Position numbers and translations under genes: made by a program. Shown here in pieces: positions 1-8,907 of a stretch of 64,000 bases of DNA. Numbering within the stretch: the stretch's first letter is position 1; the number at the start of each line of letters is the position of its first letter. The stretch is from Candidatus Thorarchaeota archaeon (lineage in GTDB: Archaea; Asgardarchaeota; Thorarchaeia; Thorarchaeales; Thorarchaeaceae): assembly GCA_003345555.1 (NCBI GenBank), contig PRDJ01000041.1, positions 1 through 64,000 on the forward strand, written 5' to 3'. The notes below the pieces were generated by a model. The model did no database searches. It had not been told where the DNA came from and was given only the letters and a program-made list of their open reading frames with translations.

Positions 1-19
1 AGACACTGACATGTAGCAT

Positions 20-39
20 CCAAGCCTACTGAAGCTTGG
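20..39. other. Inverted repeat before the first gene
   Basis: CCAAGC at 20-25 and GCTTGG at 34-39 can form a 6-bp stem with an 8-nt loop. It lies 13 nt before the first start codon, so it could end an upstream transcript or lie in the leader of the OB-fold gene. No T-tract follows, so a terminator role is unproven. Confidence 0.3.
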
Positions 40-52
40 AGCGGGTGTTGAC

Positions 53-517
53 ATGGCTGAATCAGAACCCACTTCCATCGCGCAGCTGAAACCCGTGTTT
101 CGCCCCCCACTGGTTATCTTCAAGGTGCTTGACATAAACGAACCAAGAGATGTTCGGGTGAAGAGGACAGGTCTGATTCATAGAGTCGCTGATGCAACCG
201 TGGCAGACTCGACAGGCCGAATCACGCTTACGCTGTGGGACTTCGATATCGACGAGGTTGCTGCTGGCAAGACGTACATGTTAAGGAACGGCCGCATCAA
301 CGTGCGCGACGAATGCATGAGCCTCACCCGTGGATTCTCTGGGGAGTTCCATGCGGTCTCGGAACCAATCGCCCGTGTTTCTGAGTCCCCCGACATGAGC
401 AGACCCTTTGCTGGTGTGACAATCAGACGAAGAAGAGGTGAATCCGGAAAAGGACGCAACTTCCAAGGTACAATGGGGAGAGAGGCAAGAGGATTCTGCT
501 CGAGGAAGTCGTTCTAA
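53..517 (+). CDS. OB-fold single-stranded nucleic-acid-binding protein (SSB/RPA-like)
   Basis: A 154-aa protein. Residues about 15-110 fit a compact OB fold of the archaeal SSB/RPA and SOSS-B type. There is an early strand (VIFKVLDINEPRDV), then a strand pair around 'ATVADSTGRITLTLWD', then 'Y.LRNGRINVRDECMSL'. This spacing is typical of small archaeal SSBs that replace the multi-OB RPA. The tail after residue 120 is rich in Arg, Lys and Gly, which suits nucleic-acid contact. ATG at 53 follows GGGTG by a few bases. The likely role is binding single-stranded DNA in replication or repair; binding of structured RNA is possible. The family call rests on the OB pattern, not on a full alignment. 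Confidence 0.7.
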   Translation: MAESEPTSIAQLKPVFRPPLVIFKVLDINEPRDVRVKRTGLIHRVADATVADSTGRITLTLWDFDIDEVAAGKTYMLRNGRINVRDECMSLTRGFSGEFHAVSEPIARVSESPDMSRPFAGVTIRRRRGESGKGRNFQGTMGREARGFCSRKSF

Positions 518-644
518 GAACGCACATCGGACCCGTAAGAAACAGACTCTGCTAGTAAGACACCCTCTTCCGCGATACGGATGAAGTCATGATGCATGGA
601 GGAAGTGCTTTTGAGCCGGCAACATTCCTAAAGTCCGAGCGACA

Positions 645-1544
645 ATGAGAGTTGCTATACAGGGTGAGTCTATTCCCTATCCTATCGCTGTGCTTCGCGG
701 CAAGCTCAGGCTCAGTGGTGTTCCTTACCTAGAGACAGAGGAGATAATCTCGGAGGTTCTTGCCACGTCCAGCAAGAGACCACCAACTGAACAGACTGTA
801 ACCAAGCTTGTCAGAGACCGGGTGAAGTCACATCATTCTGCGGCATTGCCACGATTCGATATTCTCATTAAGTATGACTTGTCGAGAAGTGCTGATAGAG
901 CACTGCCTCCTGTTGTTCTTGTCCTAGAAGGAGCATCTGCAACGGGCAAGTCGATGCTCTCACTGCCGATGATACTGAACCTCGCGGCCACACGGGTGAT
1001 CGGCACTGATACAATCCGGCAGGTGCTCAGAGCAGTCTACAGCGAACGCGATCACCCCGAGTTGTACTGCCACACGTACCAAGCTTACGAGTACCGTCAG
1101 GTGGGTCCCAAGGAATTGAGCCCAATTGTAAGAGGGTATCTTGCTCAATGCGAGCTTATCGAGCCCGTCGTAAGGGACCTTGTTGAGAGGATAGCTCAAG
1201 AAGGAGCAGATGCGGTGATTGAGGGCGTCCATATTAGGCCGGGAACGTTGAAAGGGCTGAGCGCAGGAGTCATTGAAGCCGTCGTGGAGCCGGGAGAAGA
1301 CTCCCATAGAGCGATGTTCATGACAAAGCACGCGGCCGCGAAACTGAGGACTGTCAGCGGAGACCATGCAACCAGGGAAAGAGAATTTCAAGCCACCAGA
1401 TTGATTCAGGAGTATCTAGTAGATATGGCTAGGCGCGCTGGAGTTCATATATTGCAGCTATCGGATTACGACCAGGCAGAGAAAGACATGTGTAACTTGG
1501 TGGTTGAGTCCGCGAAGAGAATCATTGAGATGGGAGGAAAATGA
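645..1544 (+). CDS. 2-phosphoglycerate kinase (P-loop)
   Basis: A 299-aa protein with an N-terminal segment resembling an ATP-cone (residues about 1-70, 'YLETEEIISEVL'). A P-loop kinase core begins with the Walker A motif GASATGKS near residue 95. 'VIGTDTIRQVLRAV' and 'DAVIEGVHIRPG' are typical of archaeal 2-phosphoglycerate kinases. This enzyme makes 2,3-bisphosphoglycerate, the precursor of the thermoprotectant cyclic 2,3-diphosphoglycerate, in some methanogens. The cyclising partner is not in the window, so the end product here is uncertain. Its TGA is immediately followed by the ATG of the acyl-CoA synthetase gene, so the two are likely cotranscribed. Confidence 0.75.
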   Translation: MRVAIQGESIPYPIAVLRGKLRLSGVPYLETEEIISEVLATSSKRPPTEQTVTKLVRDRVKSHHSAALPRFDILIKYDLSRSADRALPPVVLVLEGASATGKSMLSLPMILNLAATRVIGTDTIRQVLRAVYSERDHPELYCHTYQAYEYRQVGPKELSPIVRGYLAQCELIEPVVRDLVERIAQEGADAVIEGVHIRPGTLKGLSAGVIEAVVEPGEDSHRAMFMTKHAAAKLRTVSGDHATREREFQATRLIQEYLVDMARRAGVHILQLSDYDQAEKDMCNLVVESAKRIIEMGGK

Positions 1545-2933
1545 ATGAACTGGAAGGATGAATCTCTGAGTAAGCTCTTCAATCCTGAGACAATCGCTGT
1601 CGTCGGGGCCTCTGACAAGCCGCAGAAGCTGGGCGGTCTTGCCCTCAGGGCTCTCAGCACATCGAAATGTAATCTCATTCCTGTGAACCCTCGGATCTCA
1701 TCGCTTGGCGGCTTGAAGTGCTATCCAAGTGTAGAAGCCGCCGGCCAAGAAGTAGACTTGGCCGTGATTGCCCTTCAGGCCCCACTAATCCTTCCTGCCA
1801 TTCAAGACTGTGCCGCTGCAGGTGTGAAGTCGGCCATTGTCTTCTCTGCAGGCTTCAGGGAGCTCGGTGAAGCGGGCGAAGAACTCCAAGCACAAATGAA
1901 AGCTGTCGCGGATGCAGCTCATATCGCGATCATCGGGCCCAACTGCCTAGGTGCCGGCAACAGTAACATCGGGCTGAACGCGACATTCTTTCCACACCCC
2001 GTTGAGCTGAAAAAGGGAAAGGTCTCACTCGTGAGCCAGAGCGGCGGCGTTGCTGGATTGATGATATATGCTGCGTCAGATGCTGGCCTCGGCATCGCGA
2101 AGTTCGCCAGCATCGGCAATAGGGTAAACGTAGATTTCGATGACATGCTGAGGTTCTTGGCTCAAGATTCTGAGACGGAAGTCGTGTGTCTTTTCGTTGA
2201 AGGCACCGAACGCGGGAGATCTATGTATGAGGAGATGGCAAAGCTTACTCCGAGGAAGCCAGTGGTCGTATACAAGGTTGGTAAGACCCCCGCAGCCATG
2301 AGAGCAGCAAGGAGCCATACAGGTAGCCTTGCAGGACAGCAGAGACTGTATAGCGCCGCAGTTCATCAAGCCAAGGGCATCGAAGTAGATACCGTCTCGG
2401 ACATGATTGATGCGGCTAAAGTGCTGGTGGCAAGTTCCGGCCGACGCCGCGGCCCAAACGCTGTAATTCTGACCCACACGCTCGGACCGGCTCTCATCGT
2501 TGCCCAGATACTGGAGGAACGCGGCATCAGACTTCCGATGCCACTGCCTGACACGGCGACGACCATTGAAGAGATGCTGTCAATGCCGGTTCACGTACCG
2601 ATATCCAACCCCGTTGACTTGCTGGCTCAAGGGTGGTCAGAACCCCGAATCTTCGCGGGAGCCCTAGAACTGCTGTTGAAAGATGACAGATACGACGCTC
2701 TGATGACTGTCTTCTCCCCGAACTACCAAGAGGATATCGGGGGTGGTATGCCCGTCGAACATATCGTCAGATGTGCAAACGAGTCGGACAAGATAGTCAT
2801 CGCGGTCTTGAACGCACCGGAATCTAGACCTCCTCCCGGTAGATCTGTTCTCGAGGAGGGAGGAATCCCTGTGTTCTTTAGTCCGGAACGGGCAGCACGT
2901 GCGTTGGCCAGTGTACTTGCCACGAAGGACTGA
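1545..2933 (+). CDS. ADP-forming acyl-CoA synthetase, alpha subunit
   Basis: A 462-aa protein. An N-terminal CoA-binding Rossmann domain (NPETIAVVGASDKPQKLG, from residue 13) is followed by two succinyl-CoA-ligase-like domains. The catalytic phosphohistidine motif SHTGSLAG is present with His258. 'SQSGGVAG' at about 165-171 is also typical. The enzyme converts acyl-CoA, ADP and phosphate to the acid, CoA and ATP, a main substrate-level phosphorylation step in fermenting archaea. The ATP-grasp beta subunit is not adjacent and is not in this window, so it must be encoded elsewhere if the complex is active. Start ATG directly abuts the stop of the upstream kinase gene. Acetyl-CoA specificity cannot be read from the sequence. 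Confidence 0.85.
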   Translation: MNWKDESLSKLFNPETIAVVGASDKPQKLGGLALRALSTSKCNLIPVNPRISSLGGLKCYPSVEAAGQEVDLAVIALQAPLILPAIQDCAAAGVKSAIVFSAGFRELGEAGEELQAQMKAVADAAHIAIIGPNCLGAGNSNIGLNATFFPHPVELKKGKVSLVSQSGGVAGLMIYAASDAGLGIAKFASIGNRVNVDFDDMLRFLAQDSETEVVCLFVEGTERGRSMYEEMAKLTPRKPVVVYKVGKTPAAMRAARSHTGSLAGQQRLYSAAVHQAKGIEVDTVSDMIDAAKVLVASSGRRRGPNAVILTHTLGPALIVAQILEERGIRLPMPLPDTATTIEEMLSMPVHVPISNPVDLLAQGWSEPRIFAGALELLLKDDRYDALMTVFSPNYQEDIGGGMPVEHIVRCANESDKIVIAVLNAPESRPPPGRSVLEEGGIPVFFSPERAARALASVLATKD

Positions 2934-3068
2934 ACTCAAAGTTTCACACTTGTTCACAACACGCCGAGAGATACTACGGTCGTGAGATGTGGTCTCGTCT
3001 TCTGCAAACATATTTGTGGACGTGAAATGAATCAATGCAGACAGTCCCTAGTCCAAAAAGGGGCCAAG

Positions 3069-5690
3069 ATGGTGCAGGGAAACGAGATGAGCATATCGAC
3101 GCCTATGAGGCAGCAGTACACGCAGCTGAAAAGACAGTACCCTGACTGCCTGCTTATGTTCAGGCTAGGAGACTTCTTTGAGTTATTCAATGAAGACGCC
3201 AAGACCGCGAGTCAGGTCCTCGACATAGTATTGACTGCGCGCGGTGAAGGTGTCGACAAGTGGCCCATGTGCGGAGTGCCGTACCATGCCGTTGAGACCT
3301 ATGTGGCAAGACTGCTGCAAGCCGGGTACACAGTCGCGATGGCAGACCAAGTTGAAGATCCTGCAAAAGCGAAAGGACTCGTCAGACGCGAAATCGTCCG
3401 AGTCTTGACGCCCGGTACTTTGCTCGAACCCGGGATGCTGCAGGAGGCCTCAAACAACTACCTTGTTGCAATGATAGAGCATGAGACCAGGGTGGGTATT
3501 GCTGTAGTCGACGTCTCGACCGGCGAGTTCGCAGTAACTGAGTTTGAGGGTAGGATAACCGGTGAGAAAGCTGTAAATGAACTTGGGCGACTTGGGCCAG
3601 CTGAGCTCCTGTTACCTGACTCTGTCTCGAAACGAGCAGACGTCAAGGCAGTGTTGGAGAATACAGGAGCCAAGATCACATTCAGGACCGACCTTGATTT
3701 CTCATCTTCATCCGCTGAGGAGCGGCTGAAGGAAAGATTCAGAGTGGCCACCCTTGAAGGATACGGCCTCTCTGGGAAGAGAGTAGCAATTGGGGCCGCG
3801 GGCGCGATATTGGCATATCTCAATGAGGTCCACAAGAACAATGCGATAACGCTGTCGGGGATCAGGGCATATTCTCTTGACGATTTCATGATTATCGACA
3901 ATATCACAGTAAGGAATCTCGAACTGGTCAGGAATGCTAGGGACGGGACACCAAGAGGGACACTCCTGAGTGTAGTCTCCAGCAGCGAGACATCGATGGG
4001 CAAGAGGAAACTGAGGAGTTGGATACTGCAGCCCTTGATGAATGAGGAAGCTATTGGAATGCGGCTTGATGCAGTGGAGGAACTTGCCCGAGGAGCTCTT
4101 ATTCGGCAAGCGCTGTCTGAGAGTCTTCGCCATCTAGGTGACCTTGAGAGGATAACCAGCAGGACAGTGTTTGGGACTGCCAATGGAAGAGACCTAGTTG
4201 CCCTCAGAAACGCATTGACGCGAATTCCGTCCGTTAAGAAAGCACTGACAGGCTGCAGTTCAATGATACTGAAGGAGGCGGCGGAATCAATCGACTCCTT
4301 ACCTGAGCTGGCGGACATATTGCAGAAAGCGCTGGTTGATGATCCGCCTGTAAGCGTGCGTGAAGGAAGAATGATTCGAGAGGGCTACAGTGATGACCTT
4401 GATCAGCTGAAGAAATCTATCTCGTCCGACAAGAAATGGATTGCATCACTTCAAGAGCGAGAACGCAGGCGCACCGGCATCAAGACATTGAAGGTGGGAT
4501 ACAACAAGGTCTTTGGCTACTATATTGAAGTTAGCAGTTCCAATGCCAGCCATGTTCCAAAGGACTACGAAAGAAAACAGACACTCGTTAGTGGAGAGAG
4601 ATACATCACACCGGAACTGAAGGAAAAGGAATCTTCTGTATTGGCCGGAGAAGACAGAATCAGTGAGTTGGAGTATGAGCTTTACGAGAGACTAAGAACT
4701 CAAGTCAAGGATGTTATGAACGTTCTGCAGCGTGACTCAGATGTCGTGGCCACAGTCGATGCTCTCTCCAGCTTGGCTGAGACTGCCGTGAAGAGAAGGT
4801 ACGTCAGACCAAGAGTGCACACAGGAACACGGATCAGCATTGTCGACGGCCGTCACCCTGCCCTTGAGATGATTCTGGGACCGAACGAGTTTGTGCCGAA
4901 TAGCGTGGATATAGGTGATGGCGGCACGACGCTCCTCATTGTGACTGGACCCAACATGGCCGGAAAGAGCACTTACATGAGACAGGCGGCGCTCATTGTG
5001 TTAATGGCACAGATGGGGTCATTCGTGCCCGCAAAGGAAGCCGAGATAGGACTCGTTGATAGAATCTTTACAAGAGTGGGCGCATTTGATGACCTGACAG
5101 CCAAGCAAAGCACGTTCATGGTAGAGATGATTGAGACTGCAAACATACTGAACAATGCCACTGAGAGAAGCATGGTCGTGCTAGACGAAATCGGCAGAGG
5201 AACCTCAACGTTCGATGGCATGGCACTTGCATGGGCTGTGGCAGAACGCATCGTACATCTGAAAACCCGAACCCTGTTCGCAACCCACTTCCATCAACTA
5301 ACGGATATGTCAGGCTTATACCATGGAGTCAAGAACGTACACACACTTGCTCGAGAATCAGGAGACACAATCATCTTTCTTCACAAGGTTGTTGACGGCG
5401 GCACGGACAAGAGCTATGGAGTTCACGTAGCAGCTCTAGCAGGCATCCCGGAACCAGTTGTCAGGAGGGCTAGAGAGATCCTAGCTCGACTAGAGCAGGA
5501 GAATGCTACAGACCTTGGTAAGACTACCGGCACGTCCACTGGGTTGCTTCAGACGTCTCTCGAACCTCTGATGGCTGATGACCCGCTGATAGAACGCATT
5601 ACCCATATGGATCTTGAGAGGACTAGTCCAATTGACGCACTGCTCCAGCTCAAGGAGATGCAGGACGAGGTCAAGAAACGAAAGAGATAG
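3069..5690 (+). CDS. mutS: DNA mismatch repair protein MutS
   Basis: About 873 aa, a full-length MutS1. The mismatch-reading motif GDFFELF lies near residues 35-41, with the intercalating Phe and following Glu present. The connector, lever and clamp regions follow. The ATPase carries Walker A (TGPNMAGKST), Walker B with signature (VLDEIGRGTSTFDG) and the His switch region (FATHFHQL). The reading frame stays open back to a GTG at 2982, but conserved homology begins near 'STPMRQQYTQLK'. ATG at 3069 or ATG at 3087, the latter preceded by CAGGGA, are the more credible starts. MutL lies 3.2 kb downstream on the same strand, with three metabolic genes between. MutS1 is patchy in archaea, so acquisition by transfer is plausible. 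Confidence 0.95.
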   Translation: MVQGNEMSISTPMRQQYTQLKRQYPDCLLMFRLGDFFELFNEDAKTASQVLDIVLTARGEGVDKWPMCGVPYHAVETYVARLLQAGYTVAMADQVEDPAKAKGLVRREIVRVLTPGTLLEPGMLQEASNNYLVAMIEHETRVGIAVVDVSTGEFAVTEFEGRITGEKAVNELGRLGPAELLLPDSVSKRADVKAVLENTGAKITFRTDLDFSSSSAEERLKERFRVATLEGYGLSGKRVAIGAAGAILAYLNEVHKNNAITLSGIRAYSLDDFMIIDNITVRNLELVRNARDGTPRGTLLSVVSSSETSMGKRKLRSWILQPLMNEEAIGMRLDAVEELARGALIRQALSESLRHLGDLERITSRTVFGTANGRDLVALRNALTRIPSVKKALTGCSSMILKEAAESIDSLPELADILQKALVDDPPVSVREGRMIREGYSDDLDQLKKSISSDKKWIASLQERERRRTGIKTLKVGYNKVFGYYIEVSSSNASHVPKDYERKQTLVSGERYITPELKEKESSVLAGEDRISELEYELYERLRTQVKDVMNVLQRDSDVVATVDALSSLAETAVKRRYVRPRVHTGTRISIVDGRHPALEMILGPNEFVPNSVDIGDGGTTLLIVTGPNMAGKSTYMRQAALIVLMAQMGSFVPAKEAEIGLVDRIFTRVGAFDDLTAKQSTFMVEMIETANILNNATERSMVVLDEIGRGTSTFDGMALAWAVAERIVHLKTRTLFATHFHQLTDMSGLYHGVKNVHTLARESGDTIIFLHKVVDGGTDKSYGVHVAALAGIPEPVVRRAREILARLEQENATDLGKTTGTSTGLLQTSLEPLMADDPLIERITHMDLERTSPIDALLQLKEMQDEVKKRKR

Positions 5691-5849
5691 TCCACGGACG
5701 TACACCCCGAGGTGAGCCTGTACAGAATTCGCTGGGAGAGCATTCAATACCAGGCAATCATAGGCCGAATCAATGAGGAGACCCAGAAGGCTTAATTGCA
5801 TGCGCAGATAGGCGGCTTTCTGTAGACATCGAACGGAGTGCAAATCGCC

Positions 5850-6512
5850 ATGAAGCCGCTGATATCGCCTTCAGTCTTATCTGCGAACTTCGCGAGACTA
5901 CAAGAGGACATTAGGGCTGCAGAGAAAGGCGGGGGAGAACGGTTCCATTTGGATGTAATGGACGGGCACTTTGTTCCAAACATCAGCTTTGGCCCGATGA
6001 TCGTGAGAACAATGAAGAAGGTCACCAATGTACCGCTCGATGCCCACCTCATGATTTCAGATCCTGACAAGTACATACCTGAGTTCGTCGACGCTGGAGC
6101 CGAGTTCGTCATCCCGCACATAGAGGCCTCGTATGATGTCTATAGGTCAGTTCAGCTGATCATAGAGCTGGGAGCAAAGGCTGGGATTGCATTGAACCCG
6201 GGAACCCCAGTCGAGTGGGTCGAGCCATTGTTGGATAAGATCGACTTGGTGCTCATCATGAGTGTGTGTCCCGGTTTCGGAGGCCAGAAGTTCCAGCCAC
6301 AGTCACTCAAGAGAATCAAGGCACTACGATCACTGCTTGATAAGGCCAACCCAGGTGTTCACATTGCAGTTGATGGTGGGGTGAAGAAAGAGAATATTGT
6401 TGAGATTAGCGCGTCGGGGGCAGACATTCTGGTAGCGGGTTCTGCCATCTTTGAGGCCCAAGATATCGAGAAAGCAGTCAGAGAACTGAAACGGCTTATC
6501 GACAAACAGTGA
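5850..6512 (+). CDS. rpe: Ribulose-phosphate 3-epimerase
   Basis: A 220-aa TIM-barrel enzyme interconverting ribulose 5-phosphate and xylulose 5-phosphate. Conserved blocks are SPSVLSANFARL, HLDVMDGHFVPN (metal His and catalytic Asp), DAHLMI, the second half of the barrel at SVCPGFGGQKF, and VDGGV with the second catalytic Asp. Phosphate contacts fit 'LVAGSAIF'. The frame extends to a GTG at 5838, but GGAG at 5835-5838 lies about 11 nt before ATG 5850, so ATG is preferred. Followed after 75 nt by transaldolase on the same strand, forming a small non-oxidative pentose phosphate unit. No transketolase is seen here. Confidence 0.93.
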   Translation: MKPLISPSVLSANFARLQEDIRAAEKGGGERFHLDVMDGHFVPNISFGPMIVRTMKKVTNVPLDAHLMISDPDKYIPEFVDAGAEFVIPHIEASYDVYRSVQLIIELGAKAGIALNPGTPVEWVEPLLDKIDLVLIMSVCPGFGGQKFQPQSLKRIKALRSLLDKANPGVHIAVDGGVKKENIVEISASGADILVAGSAIFEAQDIEKAVRELKRLIDKQ

Positions 6513-6587
6513 AAGGAAACGGACATAAACCCGACAGATGCCTTCAGAGCATGGTCAATCCATACTGAAACTGGAGACGATACTGGG

Positions 6588-7259
6588 ATGAAGTTCTTCA
6601 TTGATACAGCGAACGTACAAGCGATAAGAGAGGCACATGATCGCGGAATGGTGGACGGCGTTACCACGAACCCATCTCTTGTCGCCAAGGAAGGCCGTGG
6701 TTTCAAAGAGATCGTCTTGGAGATTGCATCATTCGTTAAAGGCCCAATCAGCATCGAAGTCGTAGCAACGGACTACGAAGGTATGATGAGAGAGGCCAGA
6801 GACCTGAACGGATGGATTGACAATGCGGCAATCAAGATACCCATGACTTGGGATGGACTCAAGGCAGTCAGGAAGTGCGCCGACGAAGGCATTAAGACGA
6901 ACGTTACGCTCTGCTTCAGTCCAAACCAAGCACTGTTGGCGGCAAAAGCTGGTGCGACATTCATGTCGCCTTTCATCGGTCGCCTCGATGATGTCGGCCA
7001 TGTTGGGATGGATATAATACCCGACATAGTTCAAATCTACTCGAATTACGGATACAAGACAGAGATTATCGTGGCAAGCATACGACATCCCGTGCATGTG
7101 TACGAAGCCGCCTTGGCAGGTGCGCACATCGCAACGATTCCGCCGGATGTTTTGGACAAGATGGTGAAGCATCCGCTGACGGACGTGGGGATTGAGAAGT
7201 TCCTCGCTGACTACAAGAAGATACCTCCGGCCGCCGAGCCAAAGAAGCATGGCAGATAA
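6588..7259 (+). CDS. tal: Transaldolase (small, FSA/TalC-like subfamily)
   Basis: A 223-aa single-domain TIM barrel. The Schiff-base lysine is Lys83 in '[11 protein letters not shown]'. Two positions separate true transaldolase from fructose-6-phosphate aldolase. Here there is Glu (E57 in SIEVVATD) where FSA has Gln, and Phe (F129 in SPFIGRLDD) where FSA has Tyr. Both favour transaldolase. It transfers dihydroxyacetone units between sedoheptulose 7-phosphate and glyceraldehyde 3-phosphate. Together with the adjacent epimerase this implies sugar-phosphate rearrangement through the pentose phosphate route, which many archaea lack or replace. Start ATG 6588 matches the family start MKFFIDTAN. 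Confidence 0.9.
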   Translation: MKFFIDTANVQAIREAHDRGMVDGVTTNPSLVAKEGRGFKEIVLEIASFVKGPISIEVVATDYEGMMREARDLNGWIDNAAIKIPMTWDGLKAVRKCADEGIKTNVTLCFSPNQALLAAKAGATFMSPFIGRLDDVGHVGMDIIPDIVQIYSNYGYKTEIIVASIRHPVHVYEAALAGAHIATIPPDVLDKMVKHPLTDVGIEKFLADYKKIPPAAEPKKHGR

Positions 7260-7337
7260 GATGTCTATCTGCGTATGATAATACAGCAAGAATGATATGC
7301 CAACTTGAGCCAATGTACTACGAGCAGGGTGTCGCCA

Positions 7338-8897
7338 ATGAAGTTGCAGGCAGACCTCGTAGTATTCAACGGAAACATCATCACGATGGATCCGGAGAAT
7401 CCAACGGCCACGGCATTAGCAGTCAAGAACTACAAGCTTATCGCAGTGGGTAGCGATACACAGGTCTTTGACCTTGTGACGAATGCCCGAAAAGCCATGG
7501 ATCTAGGAGGGAAGACCGTAGTTCCGGGTTTCGTGGATGCCCACACTCACATCACAAACGCTGGCATGAGAACTTCGCAAGTGAATCTGGAATCGAAGCT
7601 TTCTATCGCAGAGGTAAAACAAGCCCTGAGTGATGCGCTTTCGAGATGTAGCCCCGGGCAGTGGGTTCGCGGGTTTGGATGGGATGAGAGCTTTTGGCCT
7701 GAGAAGAGGTATCTCACGGCTGCCGATTTGGACGAGGTCGCCAAAGAATTCCCAATTGCTGTCGATAGGGTTGATGGGCATCTGACCTCTGTCAACAGTC
7801 TTGCATTGAAGAAGCTGGGCATTTCTCTGGATCAGGAAGGCGTCCTCAAGGACAAGAGGGGAAAGCCCACCGGAGTACTGAGGGATGTTGAGAATCTCTG
7901 GAAGAAGGTGGCTCCCTCACCTGAAGAAATCAGGCAAGGCGTCTTGGCAGCGAGTCGGATCGCCAGTGAATGTGGCATCACAACACTCGTAGATAACGAA
8001 CGGCCCGGCATATTCCGGTACGTAAGGGCATGCGAACAGGAGGAGCTTCTTGGCGTAAGAATGGTGGTCAACCAACACGCTGAAGTCATAAAGAACATGA
8101 TCGAGCTTGGAATCACGTCAGGCATGGGCGGATCCATGGTGAAAATTGGCGGCATGAAGTCGTTCATGGATGGGTCGATTGGGGCGAGGACTGCAGCTTT
8201 GTCACAGCCCTATAGTGATGACAAGCGCAACAAAGGTAGGATGCTCACATCGCAGAAAGAAATGACGGCACTGCTGAAGAAAGCCATCAAGAACGAAATA
8301 CAAACTGTCACACATGCAATCGGAGATGATGCGATTGAGACTCTTATTTCTGCGTTCGAAAGCTTGAGTGAGGATGAAAAGGCCAAAGTCAGGAATCAGC
8401 GGCACAGAATAGAACACGCGGAGATGATCAGCGAAAGCCAGATTCGACGGGCGGTAGCTCTAGGTTTGATTCTATCGATGCAACCCAATTTCGTTGGCGT
8501 GTGGCAGCAGAAAGGGGGTCTCTATGAGCAAAGACTTGGGCCAGAGCGAGTTTCGAAGATGAACATGTTCAGAGTGGCACTTGATAATGGAGCACGTTTA
8601 TGCTTCGGCTCAGATGGGATGCCGTATGGTCCGCTCTACGGCATTTGGTCGGCAATAGCGCATCCGAATCCGAAAGTCAGGATTACAGTCGAAGAGGCAC
8701 TGCGCTGCTACACGATGGAGAGTGCTTACTCGGCATTCATGGAGACGAAAATAGGAAGTCTCACCGAAGGAAAGAGAGCCGACTTTGTGATTCTCTCCAA
8801 CAACATCATGACCGTTCACCCACGTAGAATCAGGGACATCAATATTGAAATGACAGTCCTAGGCGGCCGCGTCGAGTTTGGCTTGGCAGGCGGGTGA
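7338..8897 (+). CDS. Amidohydrolase family protein (YtcJ-like, Amidohydro_3)
   Basis: About 519 aa. The N-terminus 'ADLVVFNGNIITMD' and the metal motif DAHTHI are characteristic. 'MKSFMDGSIGARTA', an HAIGDDAI strand, HRIEHAEM and FGSDGMPYGP mark the YtcJ branch of metal-dependent amidohydrolases. These hydrolyse C-N bonds in unknown, often N-acylated substrates. The frame opens at a TTG (7305), but homology and a GGGTG motif favour ATG 7338. It ends 10 nt before mutL, so it is probably cotranscribed with it, although no functional link is evident. Substrate cannot be assigned. Confidence 0.88.
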   Translation: MKLQADLVVFNGNIITMDPENPTATALAVKNYKLIAVGSDTQVFDLVTNARKAMDLGGKTVVPGFVDAHTHITNAGMRTSQVNLESKLSIAEVKQALSDALSRCSPGQWVRGFGWDESFWPEKRYLTAADLDEVAKEFPIAVDRVDGHLTSVNSLALKKLGISLDQEGVLKDKRGKPTGVLRDVENLWKKVAPSPEEIRQGVLAASRIASECGITTLVDNERPGIFRYVRACEQEELLGVRMVVNQHAEVIKNMIELGITSGMGGSMVKIGGMKSFMDGSIGARTAALSQPYSDDKRNKGRMLTSQKEMTALLKKAIKNEIQTVTHAIGDDAIETLISAFESLSEDEKAKVRNQRHRIEHAEMISESQIRRAVALGLILSMQPNFVGVWQQKGGLYEQRLGPERVSKMNMFRVALDNGARLCFGSDGMPYGPLYGIWSAIAHPNPKVRITVEEALRCYTMESAYSAFMETKIGSLTEGKRADFVILSNNIMTVHPRRIRDINIEMTVLGGRVEFGLAGG

Positions 8898-8907
8898 AGG
8901 TGGACAG

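Noticed and set aside
3458-4318. 286-codon frame on the minus strand
   Set aside because: It is antisense to the well-conserved core of mutS and its translation shows no family pattern.
6588-7259. Fructose-6-phosphate aldolase instead of transaldolase
   Set aside because: Glu57 and Phe129 replace the Gln and Tyr typical of FSA.
8600-8827. 75-codon frame inside the amidohydrolase gene
   Set aside because: Same-strand out-of-frame shadow with no ribosome site.
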